From the NCBI GenBank assembly GCA_014859105.1, contig JACUUX010000013.1:1-55653 (forward strand): 55,653 bases of DNA, in the 5' to 3' direction. The stretch comes from Nitrospirota bacterium (GTDB taxonomy: Bacteria > Nitrospirota > Thermodesulfovibrionia > Thermodesulfovibrionales > SM23-35). Position 1 is the first letter of the stretch; every line of letters begins with the position of its first letter. The translations under genes and the position numbers were made by a program. The notes under the pieces were generated by a model. The model was given only the letters and a program-made list of their open reading frames with translations, did not search any database and was not told where the DNA came from. This document shows positions 1 to 7,656 of the stretch, piece by piece.

Positions 1-1149
1 GAAATACCCTTTCATAAACCGTATATAACAGAAGACGAAATCTCTGAAGTCCTTGACTCCCTGAGATCAGGCTGGCTTACCATGGGGCCGAAGACTGTAG
101 ATTTTGAAGAAATGTTCAGCAAATACATTGGTTCAAAAAATGCAGTCTCGATGAATTCCTGCACGGCCTGCCTTCATATAGCGCTCAAAACTACAGGTTT
201 GAATTCAGGAGACGAGGTTATTATACCTGCAATTACATTTACTGCAACAGCAGAAGTGGTCACCTATTTCAATGCAAAACCCGTTCTTGCTGATGTAAAC
301 CGGAAGACATGTAATATTGATGTATCCAAAATTGAAGAGAAAATAACAAAAAGGACAAGGGCTATAATTCCCGTACATTATGCAGGACACCCGTGTGATA
401 TGGAACCGGTTCTTGATATAGCAAAAAAATACAATCTATTAGTTATTGAAGATGCAGCACATGCCATACCCGCTTTTTATAAAAATAAAAAAATAGGAAC
501 CATTGGTGATATAACCTGTTTCAGTTTTTATGCGACAAAGACTCTGACTACAGGAGAAGGAGGCATGGCTACCACAGAAAACGATGAATGGTCGGATAAG
601 ATGAGAACTCTGAGATTACATGGCATATCCAGAGATGCATGGAAGAGATATACAAATGAAGGGTCATGGTATTATGAAGTTGAGGATGCAGGCTATAAGT
701 ATAACATGACCGACATACAGGCTGCGCTCGGACTTGCTCAACTCAGAAAAACAGACTGGATGTGGGAAAGAAGAAAAGAAATCGCACAGAAATATACATC
801 AGCTTTTGAATCGCTACATGAAATTACCACCCCCTATGTAGAAGATGGCATGGAAAGTGCGTGGCATCTTTATGTTATCAAACTAAACCTCGAAATGTTG
901 AAAATAGAAAGAAATCAATTTATTGAAGAACTAAAAAATAGAGGAGTTATATCTTCTGTACACTTTATTCCCTTATACAGACATCCTTATTATAAAACCA
1001 CTTTTGACTACGACCTGAATGAATTTATTGCTTCTGAATGGATTTATGAACGAATTATCTCCTTACCTATTTACCCTGGCATGACGGATACAGATGTGGA
1101 TAGAGTGATTGAGGCAGTGCGGGATGTGACAACGAAAAATAAAAGATAG
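1..1149 (+). CDS. DegT/DnrJ/EryC1/StrS-family PLP sugar aminotransferase (5' partial)
   Basis: The reading frame is open from base 1, so the gene begins upstream of the window; the first ATG at 82 is internal, because the 27 codons before it read as a typical family N-terminus (IPFHKPYIT, then SGWLTMGPK). The family transfers an amino group to a nucleotide-linked 4-keto (sometimes 3-keto) sugar. The PLP lysine is expected in FYATKTLTTGEGG (codon 180 of the window frame), and EDAAHA is the cofactor-contacting Asp motif. A phosphoglycosyl transferase and a CapD-type 4,6-dehydratase follow, so a UDP-4-amino-4,6-dideoxy-GlcNAc product, as made by PglE, is a reasonable inference. Its stop codon overlaps the first unit of a heptamer repeat tract. 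Family assignment is firm; substrate is not. Confidence 0.93.
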   Translation, partial: EIPFHKPYITEDEISEVLDSLRSGWLTMGPKTVDFEEMFSKYIGSKNAVSMNSCTACLHIALKTTGLNSGDEVIIPAITFTATAEVVTYFNAKPVLADVNRKTCNIDVSKIEEKITKRTRAIIPVHYAGHPCDMEPVLDIAKKYNLLVIEDAAHAIPAFYKNKKIGTIGDITCFSFYATKTLTTGEGGMATTENDEWSDKMRTLRLHGISRDAWKRYTNEGSWYYEVEDAGYKYNMTDIQAALGLAQLRKTDWMWERRKEIAQKYTSAFESLHEITTPYVEDGMESAWHLYVIKLNLEMLKIERNQFIEELKNRGVISSVHFIPLYRHPYYKTTFDYDLNEFIASEWIYERIISLPIYPGMTDTDVDRVIEAVRDVTTKNKR

Positions 1150-1183
1150 TCCGAGGTCCTATGTCCAGTGTCCTATGTCTATT
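1149..1183 (+). repeat. Heptamer tract (GTCCNNN), five units
   Basis: Five consecutive 7-bp units beginning GTCC or GTCT start on the last base of the aminotransferase stop codon. An inverted tract of the same type lies at 1589-1622, so the two bracket the four-helix-bundle gene. The same repeat family recurs elsewhere in the window. Confidence 0.8.
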
Positions 1184-1221
1184 ATCCAAAAAGTATCTTT
1201 AAAGAAGAAGGAGGATATGGT

Positions 1222-1512
1222 TTGAAGATAGAAAAATTCGAGGATATAAAGGCATGGCAAAAGGCGAGAGAATTTGTCAAAGAAATTTATATTTTAACCA
1301 ATAAAGAAACTTTTTCTAAAGATTTTGGACTAAAAGATCAGGTTAGGAGAGCATCTGTTTCAATTATGGCCAACATAGCAGAAGGTTTTGATAGTCAGAG
1401 TGATCAGGAATTTATAAAATATCTTGGTTATTCAAGAAGGTCTGCAACAGAAATATTATCTCATCTTTATGTTGCTCTTGATCAAAAATATATTACAAAA
1501 CAAAAATTTTAA
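1222..1512 (+). CDS. Four-helix-bundle protein (23S rRNA intervening-sequence type), C-terminally truncated by a nonsense codon
   Basis: The protein has the hallmarks of the S23/avd-like four-helix-bundle family: FEDIKAWQKAREFVKEIY near the N-terminus, LKDQVRRASVSIMANIAEGF in the middle and SATEILSHLYVALD near the end. The family occurs in rRNA intervening sequences and as stand-alone genes; its biochemical role is poorly defined. I prefer the TTG at 1222, 8 bases after an AAGGAGG Shine-Dalgarno, over the GTG at 1168, which lies in the heptamer tract. The frame stops at TAA 1510-1512, but the same frame continues with family-like codons (DLRTAITGIKQLIGGFIRYLK) to TAA 1576-1578. A single G-to-T change (GAA to TAA) explains the loss of the last helix. 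It may be a pseudogene. Confidence 0.85.
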   Translation: MKIEKFEDIKAWQKAREFVKEIYILTNKETFSKDFGLKDQVRRASVSIMANIAEGFDSQSDQEFIKYLGYSRRSATEILSHLYVALDQKYITKQKF

Positions 1513-1588
1513 GATTTAAGGACAGCAATAACTGGGATTAAACAGCTAATTGGAGGATTTATTCGTTATTTAAAGTAAAGAATAATTC

Positions 1589-1622
1589 GACATAGGACAT
1601 GGGACACAGGACTTAGGACTTA
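1589..1622 (-). repeat. Heptamer tract, inverted orientation, about five units
   Basis: On the plus strand the units begin GAC at 7-bp spacing, which is the complement of the GTCC heptamers at 1149-1183. It ends directly before the ATG of the next gene and occupies the position where a ribosome binding site would be expected. Confidence 0.8.
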
Positions 1623-2219
1623 ATGATAAAGCGTCTTTTTGATATATTTTTTTCATTCTCAGGATTACTTATCTTTTCACCTCTCTTTGTTGTAGTGGCG
1701 GTGTTAATAAAAATCGATAGCAAAGGCCCGGTTTTTTTCAAACAGGAAAGAATTGGCAAGAACTTTAAATCTTTCAATATCTATAAATTCAGGACTATGA
1801 AAAACAATGCTGAAAAGCACGGACCAAAGATAACAGTTAGGGGTGATAGCCGTGTCACAGGAATTGGCAGGTTTCTGAGAAAGTATAAAATTGACGAACT
1901 GCCACAGTTATTCAATGTATTAAAAGGAGACATGAGTTTTGTCGGTCCAAGACCGGAGATAAGCGAATATGTTCAATTGTTCAAATCGGATTATAAAAAA
2001 CTGCTCGGCATACGTCCGGGGATAACAGACCCGGCATCAATAAAATATTCAAACGAAGAAGCAGTTCTTTACTCATCAGGGAATTGGGAAGAAGAATATA
2101 AAACAAGAATTCTGCCGGAAAAGATCAGACTCTCCTTAAATTATTTAAAGAAAAGAAATATTTTAACTGACCTGAAAATTATTTTAGAAACCGTTTTAAG
2201 AACTCCAGGTACTTATTAG
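1623..2219 (+). CDS. Initiating phosphoglycosyl transferase (PglC/WbaP catalytic-domain type)
   Basis: A 198-residue bacterial sugar transferase of the short, monotopic PglC-like form. It starts MIKRLFDIFFSFSGLL, the hydrophobic re-entrant helix of this family, followed by KFRTM, an Asp-Glu catalytic dyad in YKIDELPQL and the GDMSFVGPRPE motif. These enzymes load a phospho-sugar from a UDP-sugar onto undecaprenyl phosphate at the inner membrane and so start repeat-unit assembly. With the preceding aminotransferase and following 4,6-dehydratase it forms a likely priming set for an amino-deoxysugar. There is no recognisable Shine-Dalgarno because the heptamer tract abuts the ATG. Donor specificity cannot be read from the sequence. 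Confidence 0.93.
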   Translation: MIKRLFDIFFSFSGLLIFSPLFVVVAVLIKIDSKGPVFFKQERIGKNFKSFNIYKFRTMKNNAEKHGPKITVRGDSRVTGIGRFLRKYKIDELPQLFNVLKGDMSFVGPRPEISEYVQLFKSDYKKLLGIRPGITDPASIKYSNEEAVLYSSGNWEEEYKTRILPEKIRLSLNYLKKRNILTDLKIILETVLRTPGTY

Positions 2220-2228
2220 TACATTTCA

Positions 2229-2420
2229 TAGTGTAGTGTCCCTTAAACAAGCGGTGTTATCAAAGTTGATTAGTAAGCTTTATAAATGTCTTCACTTTGT
2301 CATTCCGGCTTGTCCGGAATCTTTCCTGCTGTTTAAAAAAGGATTCCCGACGCGCTTCGCTTGCGGGAATGACATACCTTTTGGGCTGTTCATAACACCA
2401 GTCGTTTGGACACTACACTA
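2229..2420. mobile_element. MITE-like element (about 190 bp) with 13-bp terminal inverted repeats
   Basis: TAGTGTAGTGTCC at 2229-2241 is the exact reverse complement of GGACACTACACTA at 2408-2420. Both outer ends are TA, consistent with a TA target duplication. The interior holds a second inverted pair, TGTCATTCC at 2298-2306 and GGAATGACA at 2365-2373, each arm with its own small hairpin. No transposase frame fits inside. It lies between the sugar transferase stop and the dehydratase start. This looks like a non-autonomous element, possibly with a REP-type palindrome nested inside. Confidence 0.65.
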
Positions 2421-2432
2421 GTTTTATATCTT

Positions 2433-4508
2433 ATGATGATTAATACATTAAACATAATATATCAACCATTCAAAGAGCTTATTGTAAAATACAGGCGTAT
2501 TGTTGTAATTCTCGCGCTCCTGCTGCAGGCCGCCATGGCAAACTATTTAGCATTTGTAATCAGATTTGAGTCCGTGCTGCCTGCTGATTATATTTATAAA
2601 TTTCTTGCTTATCTGCCTCTTCTTTTGCTTATAAGACTACTTTTTACTATTCAGGCCGGACTTTATAAGGGTTTATGGCGCTATGCGAGTATCAGTGACC
2701 TTGTTAAGATTATAAACTCAGCTACGTTCGGAAGCATTTTATTCTTATTAATTGTGAGATATCTGATAGGTGATTTAGATTATCCCCGCTCTATATATAT
2801 TCTTGACTGGATATTATTCATAATCATATCTTCCGGCAGCAGACTGTTCATAAGGTTATTTAAAGAATACACATACCCGGAGCCTTCAATGAAAAAAATA
2901 CTCATTGTCGGTGGGGGAGATGCAGGGGAGATGATTGTGAGGGAAATGAAAACCAATCGGGCATATCCGTATAAGCCTGTAGGGTTTATTGATGATGACA
3001 TCCGGAAAAAGGGACTAACAATACATGGTGTGCCTATTTTAGGTCAGACCAATATGCTTCCTGAAATCATAGAGAGATATGAACCAGATGAAATATTAAT
3101 AACCACTACAGAGACACAAAAAACCATAAAAGATATTTTTGAAATATGTAAACCATTTAATATTTCTATCAAAAAACTGCCGGGAATAAATGACCTGCTC
3201 GGAGGGAATGTTTCTATAACGACAAAAATCGGCCAACAACTCATTGAAGCGAACTTAGTAACAGAAGCACAAGTACAAGAAGCCCTGAACCTGCAAAAAA
3301 AGGAAGGGGGGCGACTCGGTGCAAAACTTGTTAAGCTTGGATACATTACTGAAGAAAGTTTAATCTCCTTTTTAAATAAACACTATTCTGTTTCTCATAT
3401 AAAACCAATTTCGCTTGAAGACTTGCTGCAAAGAGAGCCTGTAGATACCGATATTACTTCTGTAAAAGATTTTATTAAGGATAAATCTGTAATGGTGACA
3501 GGTGCCGGTGGTTCTATAGGTTCGGAACTCTGCAGGCAAATAATCAAATATAATCCTTCACACCTGCTGCTATTAGACAGGTACGAAAATAGTTTGTTTA
3601 CTGTGGACCTTGAATTAAAAGCCCACAAAAACGGGTCAAATACATTAACAATCATCGGAGATATACAGGATGCACCTTTTTTAGAATATATATTTTCAAA
3701 ACATAAACCTCAGATTATTTTTCATGCCGCTGCATATAAACATGTGCCTTTAATGGAGCATAACCAGATAGAGGCTATAAAAAATAACATTTTCGGTACG
3801 AAAAATCTTATAGACTGCGCAGTCAAATATAAAGCGGAAAATTTTGTCATGATATCAACTGACAAAGCTGTTAATCCAACAAATATTATGGGTGCAACAA
3901 AACGTATTGCAGAATTTCTCACTGTTAATATGAATTCATTAAATGGTACTAAATATAGTACTAAATTCAGTACAGTCAGATTTGGGAATGTACTTGGAAG
4001 TAACGGCAGCGTTGTTCCCATTTTCGAAGATCAATTGAAGAAAGGAGGTCCGTTAACTGTAACGCATCCTAAGGCTGAAAGATTCTTTATGCTGACATCA
4101 GAGGCTATACATCTCGTGCTTATAGCTGCAGCGTTTGGAAAAGGTGGTGAAATATTTGTGCTTGATATGGGTAATCCGTTGAAGATTATTGATCTTGCAG
4201 AGAATTTCATACGGCTTTCAGGTTTCATTCCTCACAAGGAAATAGAGATAATCTTTACCGGTTTGAGGCCCGGGGAGAAGTTATATGAAGAACTATTTGA
4301 CGAAACAGAGAAAAGAGACGCAACATCTCATAAAAAGATTATGATGGCGGTTCCCGAGGTTCCTTCAACTACATTTATCGAGCATCACATATCAGAACTC
4401 GAACGTATTATCAAAGATTATTCAATTGAGGAAGTAGTACCGGTTATCCAGCAAATAGTTCCGAACTTTAAGAATCAGATACCAAAAAGTGCAGTGAAAA
4501 TAGGTTAA
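2433..4508 (+). CDS. CapD/FlaA1-type nucleotide-sugar 4,6-dehydratase with inserted MshEN-like (T2SSE N-terminal) domain
   Basis: Membrane-anchored polysaccharide biosynthesis protein. Residues about 10-150 hold several hydrophobic helices; about 155-255 is a CoA-binding-like Rossmann domain (ILIVGGGDAGE); the C-terminal half is the SDR dehydratase with TGAGGSIGSE from residue 356, STDK at 475-478 and K490 in MGATKR. Family members convert UDP-GlcNAc to a 4-keto-6-deoxy product. Unusually, residues about 264-322 (KIGQQLIEANLVTEAQVQ, then GGRLGAKLVKLGYITEESL) match the N-terminal domain of type II secretion/MshE ATPases, inserted between NVSI and IKPISLEDLLQREPV, which are normally adjacent. 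I chose ATG 2433 (2436 is an alternative) because the longer TTG start lies inside the MITE. No clear Shine-Dalgarno remains. Confidence 0.92.
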   Translation: MMINTLNIIYQPFKELIVKYRRIVVILALLLQAAMANYLAFVIRFESVLPADYIYKFLAYLPLLLLIRLLFTIQAGLYKGLWRYASISDLVKIINSATFGSILFLLIVRYLIGDLDYPRSIYILDWILFIIISSGSRLFIRLFKEYTYPEPSMKKILIVGGGDAGEMIVREMKTNRAYPYKPVGFIDDDIRKKGLTIHGVPILGQTNMLPEIIERYEPDEILITTTETQKTIKDIFEICKPFNISIKKLPGINDLLGGNVSITTKIGQQLIEANLVTEAQVQEALNLQKKEGGRLGAKLVKLGYITEESLISFLNKHYSVSHIKPISLEDLLQREPVDTDITSVKDFIKDKSVMVTGAGGSIGSELCRQIIKYNPSHLLLLDRYENSLFTVDLELKAHKNGSNTLTIIGDIQDAPFLEYIFSKHKPQIIFHAAAYKHVPLMEHNQIEAIKNNIFGTKNLIDCAVKYKAENFVMISTDKAVNPTNIMGATKRIAEFLTVNMNSLNGTKYSTKFSTVRFGNVLGSNGSVVPIFEDQLKKGGPLTVTHPKAERFFMLTSEAIHLVLIAAAFGKGGEIFVLDMGNPLKIIDLAENFIRLSGFIPHKEIEIIFTGLRPGEKLYEELFDETEKRDATSHKKIMMAVPEVPSTTFIEHHISELERIIKDYSIEEVVPVIQQIVPNFKNQIPKSAVKIG

Positions 4509-4542
4509 CACTATTTAATAAGGGTTAACACTATTTAATAAG
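4503..4542 (+). repeat. Perfect tandem duplication of 20 bp
   Basis: The 20-bp unit beginning GGTTAACACTATTT occurs at 4503-4522 and again at 4523-4542. The first copy contains the dehydratase stop codon. It looks like a recent slippage duplication between the dehydratase and rfbF. Confidence 0.85.
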
Positions 4543-4563
4543 ATTGAGTAAGGAGATGATAAT

Positions 4564-5334
4564 ATGAAGGTAGTGATTCTTGCAGGGGGATTTGGTACCC
4601 GCTTGTCTGAAGAAACCAATTCACGGCCGAAGCCTATGGTGGAAATAGGTGGCAAACCTATTCTATGGCATATAATGAATATCTATGCTGCTCAAGGGAT
4701 GAACGAATTCATTATCTGCCTGGGATATAAGGGGGAATTTATAAAGGAATATTTCTTAAATTTCTATGCAATTAATAATGACCTGACAATTGATCTTGCT
4801 ACAGGTGAAACAGTAATTCACGGAGGAAATCAACCGAATTGGAAAATTCATCTTGTTGATACAGGATTGTATACACAGACCGGCGGTCGTCTTAAACGTC
4901 TTAAAAAATGGTTAGAACAAGAAGATGTTTTTATGTTCACTTATGGTGATGGGTTAGCAGATATAAATATAAAATCATTAATAAAATTTCACAAATCTCA
5001 TAATAAACTTGCTACTGTTTCAATTGTACGTCCTGCAGCAAGGTTTGGCAGAGTTAATCCAAATGGAGATCAAATAATTGAATTTAACGAGAAGCCTCAA
5101 ACAGGTGAAGGATGGATAAATGGAGGCTTCTTTGTGCTTAATAGGAAGGTTTTTAGCTACATTAAAGAAGACACAACTATTTGGGAACGCGATCCATTAG
5201 AAGAACTTGCTCGTGATGGTCAACTTATGGGATATAGGCATAATGGTTTTTGGTCACCTATGGATACATTACGTGATAAAAGATTTTTAGAAGATTTATG
5301 GAATTCTAACAGAGCTCCTTGGAAGGTCTGGTAA
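4564..5334 (+). CDS. rfbF: Glucose-1-phosphate cytidylyltransferase
   Basis: The 256-residue product has the usual RfbF length and motifs: AGGFGTRLSEETNSRPKPM at residues 7-25 (nucleotide binding, activating Lys), then IGGKPILWHIM and FTYGDGLADI. It makes CDP-glucose from CTP and glucose-1-phosphate, the first step of CDP-linked deoxysugar pathways, in the cytoplasm. A Shine-Dalgarno (AAGGAG) lies 8-10 bases before the ATG. The stop codon TAA shares its last A with the ATG of rfbG, indicating translational coupling. Confidence 0.96.
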   Translation: MKVVILAGGFGTRLSEETNSRPKPMVEIGGKPILWHIMNIYAAQGMNEFIICLGYKGEFIKEYFLNFYAINNDLTIDLATGETVIHGGNQPNWKIHLVDTGLYTQTGGRLKRLKKWLEQEDVFMFTYGDGLADINIKSLIKFHKSHNKLATVSIVRPAARFGRVNPNGDQIIEFNEKPQTGEGWINGGFFVLNRKVFSYIKEDTTIWERDPLEELARDGQLMGYRHNGFWSPMDTLRDKRFLEDLWNSNRAPWKVW

Positions 5335-6425
5335 TGGATAAGAGCTTTTGGAAAGACAAAAAAGTAATGATTACCGGTCATACCGGTTTTAAAGGAAGTT
5401 GGTTATCAATATGGTTAAAGAGAATAGGAGCCAATGTTGTAGGTTATTCATTACCTCCACCAACAAACCCCAGTTTATTTGAAATAGCAAATGTTAACAG
5501 GGGTATAACATCTATTGAGGGAGACATAAGAAATTTTGAATATTTAAAATCTACCATTGACCGTTATCGGCCGGAGATTATCATCCATATGGCAGCTCAG
5601 GCACTGGTCCGGTACGGCTATGAAAATCCGCTTGAGACCTATTCCACTAATGTTATGGGTACGGTGAATATTTTAGAGTCAGTACGCCAGGTAAATGGTG
5701 TAAGAGTTTTAGTTATTGTAACGAGTGATAAGTGTTACGATAACAAGGAATGGTGTTGGGGATACAGAGAGAATGATACGCTTGGTGGGAGGGACCCTTA
5801 TTCAAGCAGCAAGGCTTGTGCTGAAATGGTTACAACAGCTTACTGTAAATCGTATTTTTCACATAATGATGTTGCTATTGCAAGTGTCAGAGCAGGGAAT
5901 GTAATCGGAGGCGGCGACTGGTCGGAAGACAGGCTTATCCCTGACATTATGAAAGCTTTTATGGAGCATCGCCCGGTTATTATTCGTAGTCCTCAATCAA
6001 TTCGTCCCTGGCAATATGTCCTTGATCCTCTTTATGGTTATTTACTATTAGCAGAGCGTTTGTGGAGCAACGGACAGGAATATGCAGGTGGCTGGAATTT
6101 CGGGCCGCCGAAGGAGGATGCTAAACCTGTTTCCTGGATTGTTGAAGAAATAAAAAAGATGTGGGGGGATGATGCCAGTTGGGAGTTGGATAATTACAGT
6201 GGAAATCCAAAAGAGGCTTTATGTTTAAAGTTAGATTGTTCAAAGGCAAAACATCTATTAGGATGGTCACCAAATTTAAATCTTCACATTGCTCTTAAAT
6301 GGATTGTTGATTGGTATCGAGCGTATATGCAAAATGAAAATATGCAAAAATATAGTAATGATGAAATTATACGTTATGAAAATATTTTAGCTGTTAAAGG
6401 CGGACATGAACTACATAAAGTGTAG
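5334..6425 (+). CDS. rfbG: CDP-glucose 4,6-dehydratase
   Basis: SDR-family dehydratase of 363 residues. The NAD-binding GHTGFKGSW starts at residue 15; the catalytic Tyr-x3-Lys is Y156/K160 in DPYSSSKACAE; IRPWQYVLDPL is characteristic of RfbG. It converts CDP-glucose to CDP-4-keto-6-deoxyglucose, the branch point for CDP-dideoxy and branched sugars. I use ATG 5334, which overlaps the rfbF stop, over a TTG 15 bases upstream inside rfbF. The 3' end overlaps the next gene by 20 bases. Confidence 0.96.
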   Translation: MDKSFWKDKKVMITGHTGFKGSWLSIWLKRIGANVVGYSLPPPTNPSLFEIANVNRGITSIEGDIRNFEYLKSTIDRYRPEIIIHMAAQALVRYGYENPLETYSTNVMGTVNILESVRQVNGVRVLVIVTSDKCYDNKEWCWGYRENDTLGGRDPYSSSKACAEMVTTAYCKSYFSHNDVAIASVRAGNVIGGGDWSEDRLIPDIMKAFMEHRPVIIRSPQSIRPWQYVLDPLYGYLLLAERLWSNGQEYAGGWNFGPPKEDAKPVSWIVEEIKKMWGDDASWELDNYSGNPKEALCLKLDCSKAKHLLGWSPNLNLHIALKWIVDWYRAYMQNENMQKYSNDEIIRYENILAVKGGHELHKV

Positions 6426-7638
6426 ATTTTGTAAAAAACCTTTAAACCATACCTTCGTTGATCTGGGCATGTCACCTCTGGCAAACTCTTATTTGAAGAA
6501 AGAACAGCTTCAAGATATGGAGCCTTCTTATCCGTTACATGTCTATGTCTGTGACAATTGCTTTTTAGTTCAGCTTCCAGAATTTCAAATGCCCGAAGAA
6601 ATTTTCACCGATTATGCATACTTTTCATCCTACTCAGAGAGTTGGCTTGAACATTCAAAGAATTATACTGATATCATGGTGAAACGTTTTGGCTTTAATA
6701 CTCAAAGCAAAGTTATTGAAATTGCAAGCAATGATGGATACCTCCTGCAATATTTTAAAAAAAGAGGTATTTCTGTTATGGGCATTGAACCCGCGAAGAA
6801 TGTAGCTGAAGCAGCGAAAGAGATTGGAATTACAACTGTTGTTAAATTTTTCAATTCTCAAACAGCTCTGGAATTGGCCACTGAGGGTAATCATGCAGAC
6901 CTCCTTATAGGAAATAATGTTCTTGCTCATGTGCCTGATATAAATGATTTTGTGAAAGGAATGAAAATAATTTTAAAGCCTCAAGGAATTATAACTATGG
7001 AGTTCCCACATCTTTTGAGGCTGATAGATGAAACCCAGTTTGATACTATTTATCATGAGCATTTCTCATATTTTTCTTTTATCACTGTAGAAAATATTTT
7101 CAAAAGCCATGGGTTAACCATTTTTGATATAGATGAACTTCCCACACATGGTGGTTCATTGAGAATATATGCCTGTCATTCAGAGGATACCTCAAAATCG
7201 GTTGGGCAGAAAGTTGTTGATTTGAAGAAAAGAGAGGAATTTGCTGGTTTCACTCATCTGGAGTATTATCTTTCGTTCTCTGAAAAGGTAAAAGAAGCAA
7301 AAAGGAGAATTTTAACTTTCTTAATTGAAGCTAAAAAAGAAGGCAAGTCTATAGTAGGATATGGGGCTCCTGCTAAAGGCAATACCCTTTTAAATTACTG
7401 TGGTATACGATCTGACTTCATCGAATATACAGTTGATCGTAGTCCTCATAAGCAAGGTCTCTATTTGCCAGGGACTCATATCCCCATTTATAGTCCTGAT
7501 AAAATTGAAGAGACAAAGCCGGATTATCTGATAATACTTCCCTGGAATATTAAAGAAGAAATTATGGAACAAATATCTTATATACGTAAATGGAAAGGAA
7601 AGTTTGTAGTACTGATTCCTGAAATAAAAGTATATTGA
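6406..7638 (+). CDS. Sugar C-methyltransferase (TylC3-like, three-domain SAM methyltransferase)
   Basis: The 410-residue protein has the layout of nucleotide-sugar 3-C-methyltransferases. An N-terminal zinc-binding part contains CRFCKKP and VYVCDNCFLVQ; a central SAM domain carries VIEIASNDGYLLQYF and NVLAHVPD; the C-terminal domain contains GYGAPAKGNTLLNY. Family members methylate C3 of a 4-keto-6-deoxy sugar. Directly after rfbFG, the likely substrate is a CDP-4-keto-6-deoxyhexose, giving a branched-chain sugar; I infer this from context. The start overlaps rfbG by 20 bases. Confidence 0.92.
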   Translation: MNYIKCRFCKKPLNHTFVDLGMSPLANSYLKKEQLQDMEPSYPLHVYVCDNCFLVQLPEFQMPEEIFTDYAYFSSYSESWLEHSKNYTDIMVKRFGFNTQSKVIEIASNDGYLLQYFKKRGISVMGIEPAKNVAEAAKEIGITTVVKFFNSQTALELATEGNHADLLIGNNVLAHVPDINDFVKGMKIILKPQGIITMEFPHLLRLIDETQFDTIYHEHFSYFSFITVENIFKSHGLTIFDIDELPTHGGSLRIYACHSEDTSKSVGQKVVDLKKREEFAGFTHLEYYLSFSEKVKEAKRRILTFLIEAKKEGKSIVGYGAPAKGNTLLNYCGIRSDFIEYTVDRSPHKQGLYLPGTHIPIYSPDKIEETKPDYLIILPWNIKEEIMEQISYIRKWKGKFVVLIPEIKVY

Positions 7639-7656
7639 CACGTGCATCGTTATCCT

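Noticed and set aside
2236..2421. A 61-codon plus-strand frame between the sugar transferase and dehydratase genes
   Set aside because: It lies entirely within the inverted-repeat element and its sequence is the translation of the palindromes.
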